DNA of 20,416 bases from a virus. The stretch is from the IMG/VR virus record IMGVR_UViG_3300043803_002720, positions 1-20,416 of that record. One strand, written 5' to 3'. Below, piece by piece: positions 18,969-20,416 of the stretch. A program made the translations under genes and the position numbers. Under the pieces are notes generated by a model. The model searched no databases. It saw nothing but the letters and a program-made list of their open reading frames with translations, and was not told where the DNA came from. Each line of letters opens with the position of its first letter. The stretch's first letter is position 1.

Positions 18969-20416
18969 ATGGATGTAGCTAATTTTCCTAAATATTTTAA
19001 TCGTGGGAACATGGGATCGCCCTATATGCTTCAACCCAGCAAACTCTTGTCTCCAGATGTAAATAAATTCTTTGGTACTGGGGCCCTTGACTCGTTATTT
19101 AATAATTTATTAGGTAAAGTATTTCCAAAACTCCCCATGAACCCGTCTTTTGTTAGACAACATGGTATTCAGGATGCCATGGAACTGGGGGAAATGTTTA
19201 ATAATGGTAAAATGCATGTAGATTTAGGTAATTTAGAGCGTGGTCGCCCTATTGTGTCTAATTCAGCGTTCTGGGGAATGGATGGTGCAGGAACAAGAGG
19301 CATGGAAAACTTCGCCAACACTATAGCTGATAAAGCCTACCCAAAATCTCCACATATACCCCTCAATAGTCTACCTCCCAACATAACAAACTTCCTTAAA
19401 TCAGGTGCTGTGGCTGAAAAAATGTTAAAATTAGCCGCTAAAAAGCTAAAAAATGAACAAAAAGAGGCTAAAGATGTAAAATCTACTGTAGAAATCCCAA
19501 AAAGTGACGAAAAAAATAAAAAAAATAACTTAGTTGCTCCAGCTTTAGGGGCTGCTGTGGGCGCTGGATTACCTGCCAGTGCTCTAGCTCAGTATTGGCT
19601 CAAAGATTATAAGAAAATAAAAGAAAATATCAAAAAAGCTCCCGTATACTCACCTAAAAATCTCTCCACACTACTCCGTCCAGGAGATATAGGTACAACA
19701 GGATATATAAATTTTCCAAAAAGGCTGAGAGATGTAGATAATCCTCTCCATGATGGTAGTAGAATCATGACAGGTAGTCCTGCGGGACATGGAGTGAGTA
19801 TAGGAAAACATAAAAAGTTGTATCATGCTGGATTGAATGGTGGCTTTTTAGTAGATTTACCTAAAAAGTATAGAGATGATGGTGTTCACGACAGGTTAGG
19901 TAATATGGTGAGCGCTATCGAGGCTTTCCATGAAAACAAGAGCAAGCCACTCCGGGATAAAATTAAAATAATGATTAACCGTTATTCTGATGGGGAGAAA
20001 CAACGTCGTATATTATTAGATGCCTTGGCTAAAAAGCAACATCCTGAAAAAATATATAAAAGTTTAGATCGACTGCCTACAGAGTTAAAAGAGTTATCTA
20101 GCAAGAAAGAGCCTGGATATGCCATGTTCTTTAGAAATAAAAAAGTTTCTCCATCTCAAAACAATAAAGTTATAGAATCGTTAGAGCGTAACTCCATGCT
20201 TCCATATGGTGGTAAAGATGCCTTATTAGCATCATTAAAAAGAGTTTTCCTCCCTAAGGTAAAAGGTAAAACCACCACAAGCTGTAAAGGAACTATGTGT
20301 GGTGACAGTATCGGAGTAGCCAACAAGATAACTGGTGGTGGTTACGGTGGACGTGCCATGCCTGTGGATACATTTTTACATCCCGACTATGAACCTGTGG
20401 GAATAGCTTCAGGTAA
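18969..20416 (+). CDS. Large protein with permuted papain/NlpC-P60-like region, 3' end outside the window
   Basis: ATG 18969 (MDVANFPKYFNRGNMGSPYM...), open to the right edge, at least 482 residues. Residues 1-165 are unlike anything I know; then a Lys-rich linker and an Ala/Gly-rich hydrophobic stretch (L-V-A-P-A-L-G-A-A-V-G-A-G-L). Next L-L-R-P-G-D-I-G-T-T-G ... S-P-A-G-H-G-V-S-I-G ... L-Y-H-A-G has the P-G-D-I and His-first order of YiiX/LRAT-type permuted papain folds, and later T-T-S-C-K-G-T-M-C-G-D-S-I-G supplies the Cys. A phage lysis or virion peptidoglycan-active enzyme is plausible. The C-terminus is not visible, so the Cys-His assignment is provisional. Confidence 0.7.
   Translation, partial: MDVANFPKYFNRGNMGSPYMLQPSKLLSPDVNKFFGTGALDSLFNNLLGKVFPKLPMNPSFVRQHGIQDAMELGEMFNNGKMHVDLGNLERGRPIVSNSAFWGMDGAGTRGMENFANTIADKAYPKSPHIPLNSLPPNITNFLKSGAVAEKMLKLAAKKLKNEQKEAKDVKSTVEIPKSDEKNKKNNLVAPALGAAVGAGLPASALAQYWLKDYKKIKENIKKAPVYSPKNLSTLLRPGDIGTTGYINFPKRLRDVDNPLHDGSRIMTGSPAGHGVSIGKHKKLYHAGLNGGFLVDLPKKYRDDGVHDRLGNMVSAIEAFHENKSKPLRDKIKIMINRYSDGEKQRRILLDALAKKQHPEKIYKSLDRLPTELKELSSKKEPGYAMFFRNKKVSPSQNNKVIESLERNSMLPYGGKDALLASLKRVFLPKVKGKTTTSCKGTMCGDSIGVANKITGGGYGGRAMPVDTFLHPDYEPVGIASG

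Overview
The window is a piece of a large, AT-rich tailed-phage (Caudoviricetes) genome. Evidence: a portal protein and a collar-repeat tail fibre, tightly packed genes (ATGA overlaps), many very small ORFs, a tRNA cluster and structured intergenic RNA. Standard code is used (TAA, TGA and TAG stops all seen). The host is not shown directly. The SUMF1-type protein at 13489 has the PEP-CTERM/Planctomycetes-Verrucomicrobia style of sequence and an 'FYRL' type C-terminus, so a host in that superphylum is an inference only.

Layout. (1) 1-4400, minus strand: structural block read leftwards, 196-aa unknown > 54-aa unknown > portal (with an inserted zinc ribbon) > 124-aa unknown > tail fibre that leaves the window. 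(2) 4460-4498: two overlapping divergent promoters. (3) 4508-6425, plus strand: HNH-like remnant and a calcineurin-like metallophosphoesterase, closed by a strong hairpin terminator. (4) 6499-11700: accessory block with six tRNA genes, a lysine-rich histone-tail-like protein, small membrane proteins, UV-damage endonuclease UvdE, a YopX-family protein, and a ~600-nt gene-free stretch (10358-10959) that looks like a large structured RNA ending in a tmRNA-like acceptor/T-arm domain. (5) 11711-14896: short transcription units, each with a promoter or hairpins, a CA-rich unstructured leader and one or two small genes, including a SUMF1-fold exported protein. (6) 14944-16676: an IS110/Nop-related protein followed by an array of 15 units with a 36-bp period. 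(7) 16708-18904: HExxH protein and a chain of small overlapping genes ending in a methyltransferase-like protein and a strong terminator. (8) 18969-end: a long open gene with a permuted papain/NlpC-P60-like C-terminal region.

The main discovery is region 6. Each array unit is edge (ACACCCA) - 9 variable nt - loop (AGTGAATCA) - 11 variable nt, total 36, with the fixed blocks exactly 16 nt apart. Only the two blocks are conserved and the stretches between are unique. Immediately upstream is a 357-aa protein with the C-terminal IS110 (Transposase_20)/Nop-like region but no visible DEDD RuvC half. This is the architecture of TIGR-Tas RNA-guided systems (dual-spacer 36-nt guides plus a Nop-domain Tas protein), here apparently a nuclease-less (TasA-like) version in a phage.

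Other points worth following: a class II (long variable arm) tRNA with a UAU anticodon, a class I tRNA with a UAA anticodon, a CAU tRNA with initiator-like features, the tmRNA-like mini-domain, and a repeated promoter pattern C6-N25-GGTATAA.
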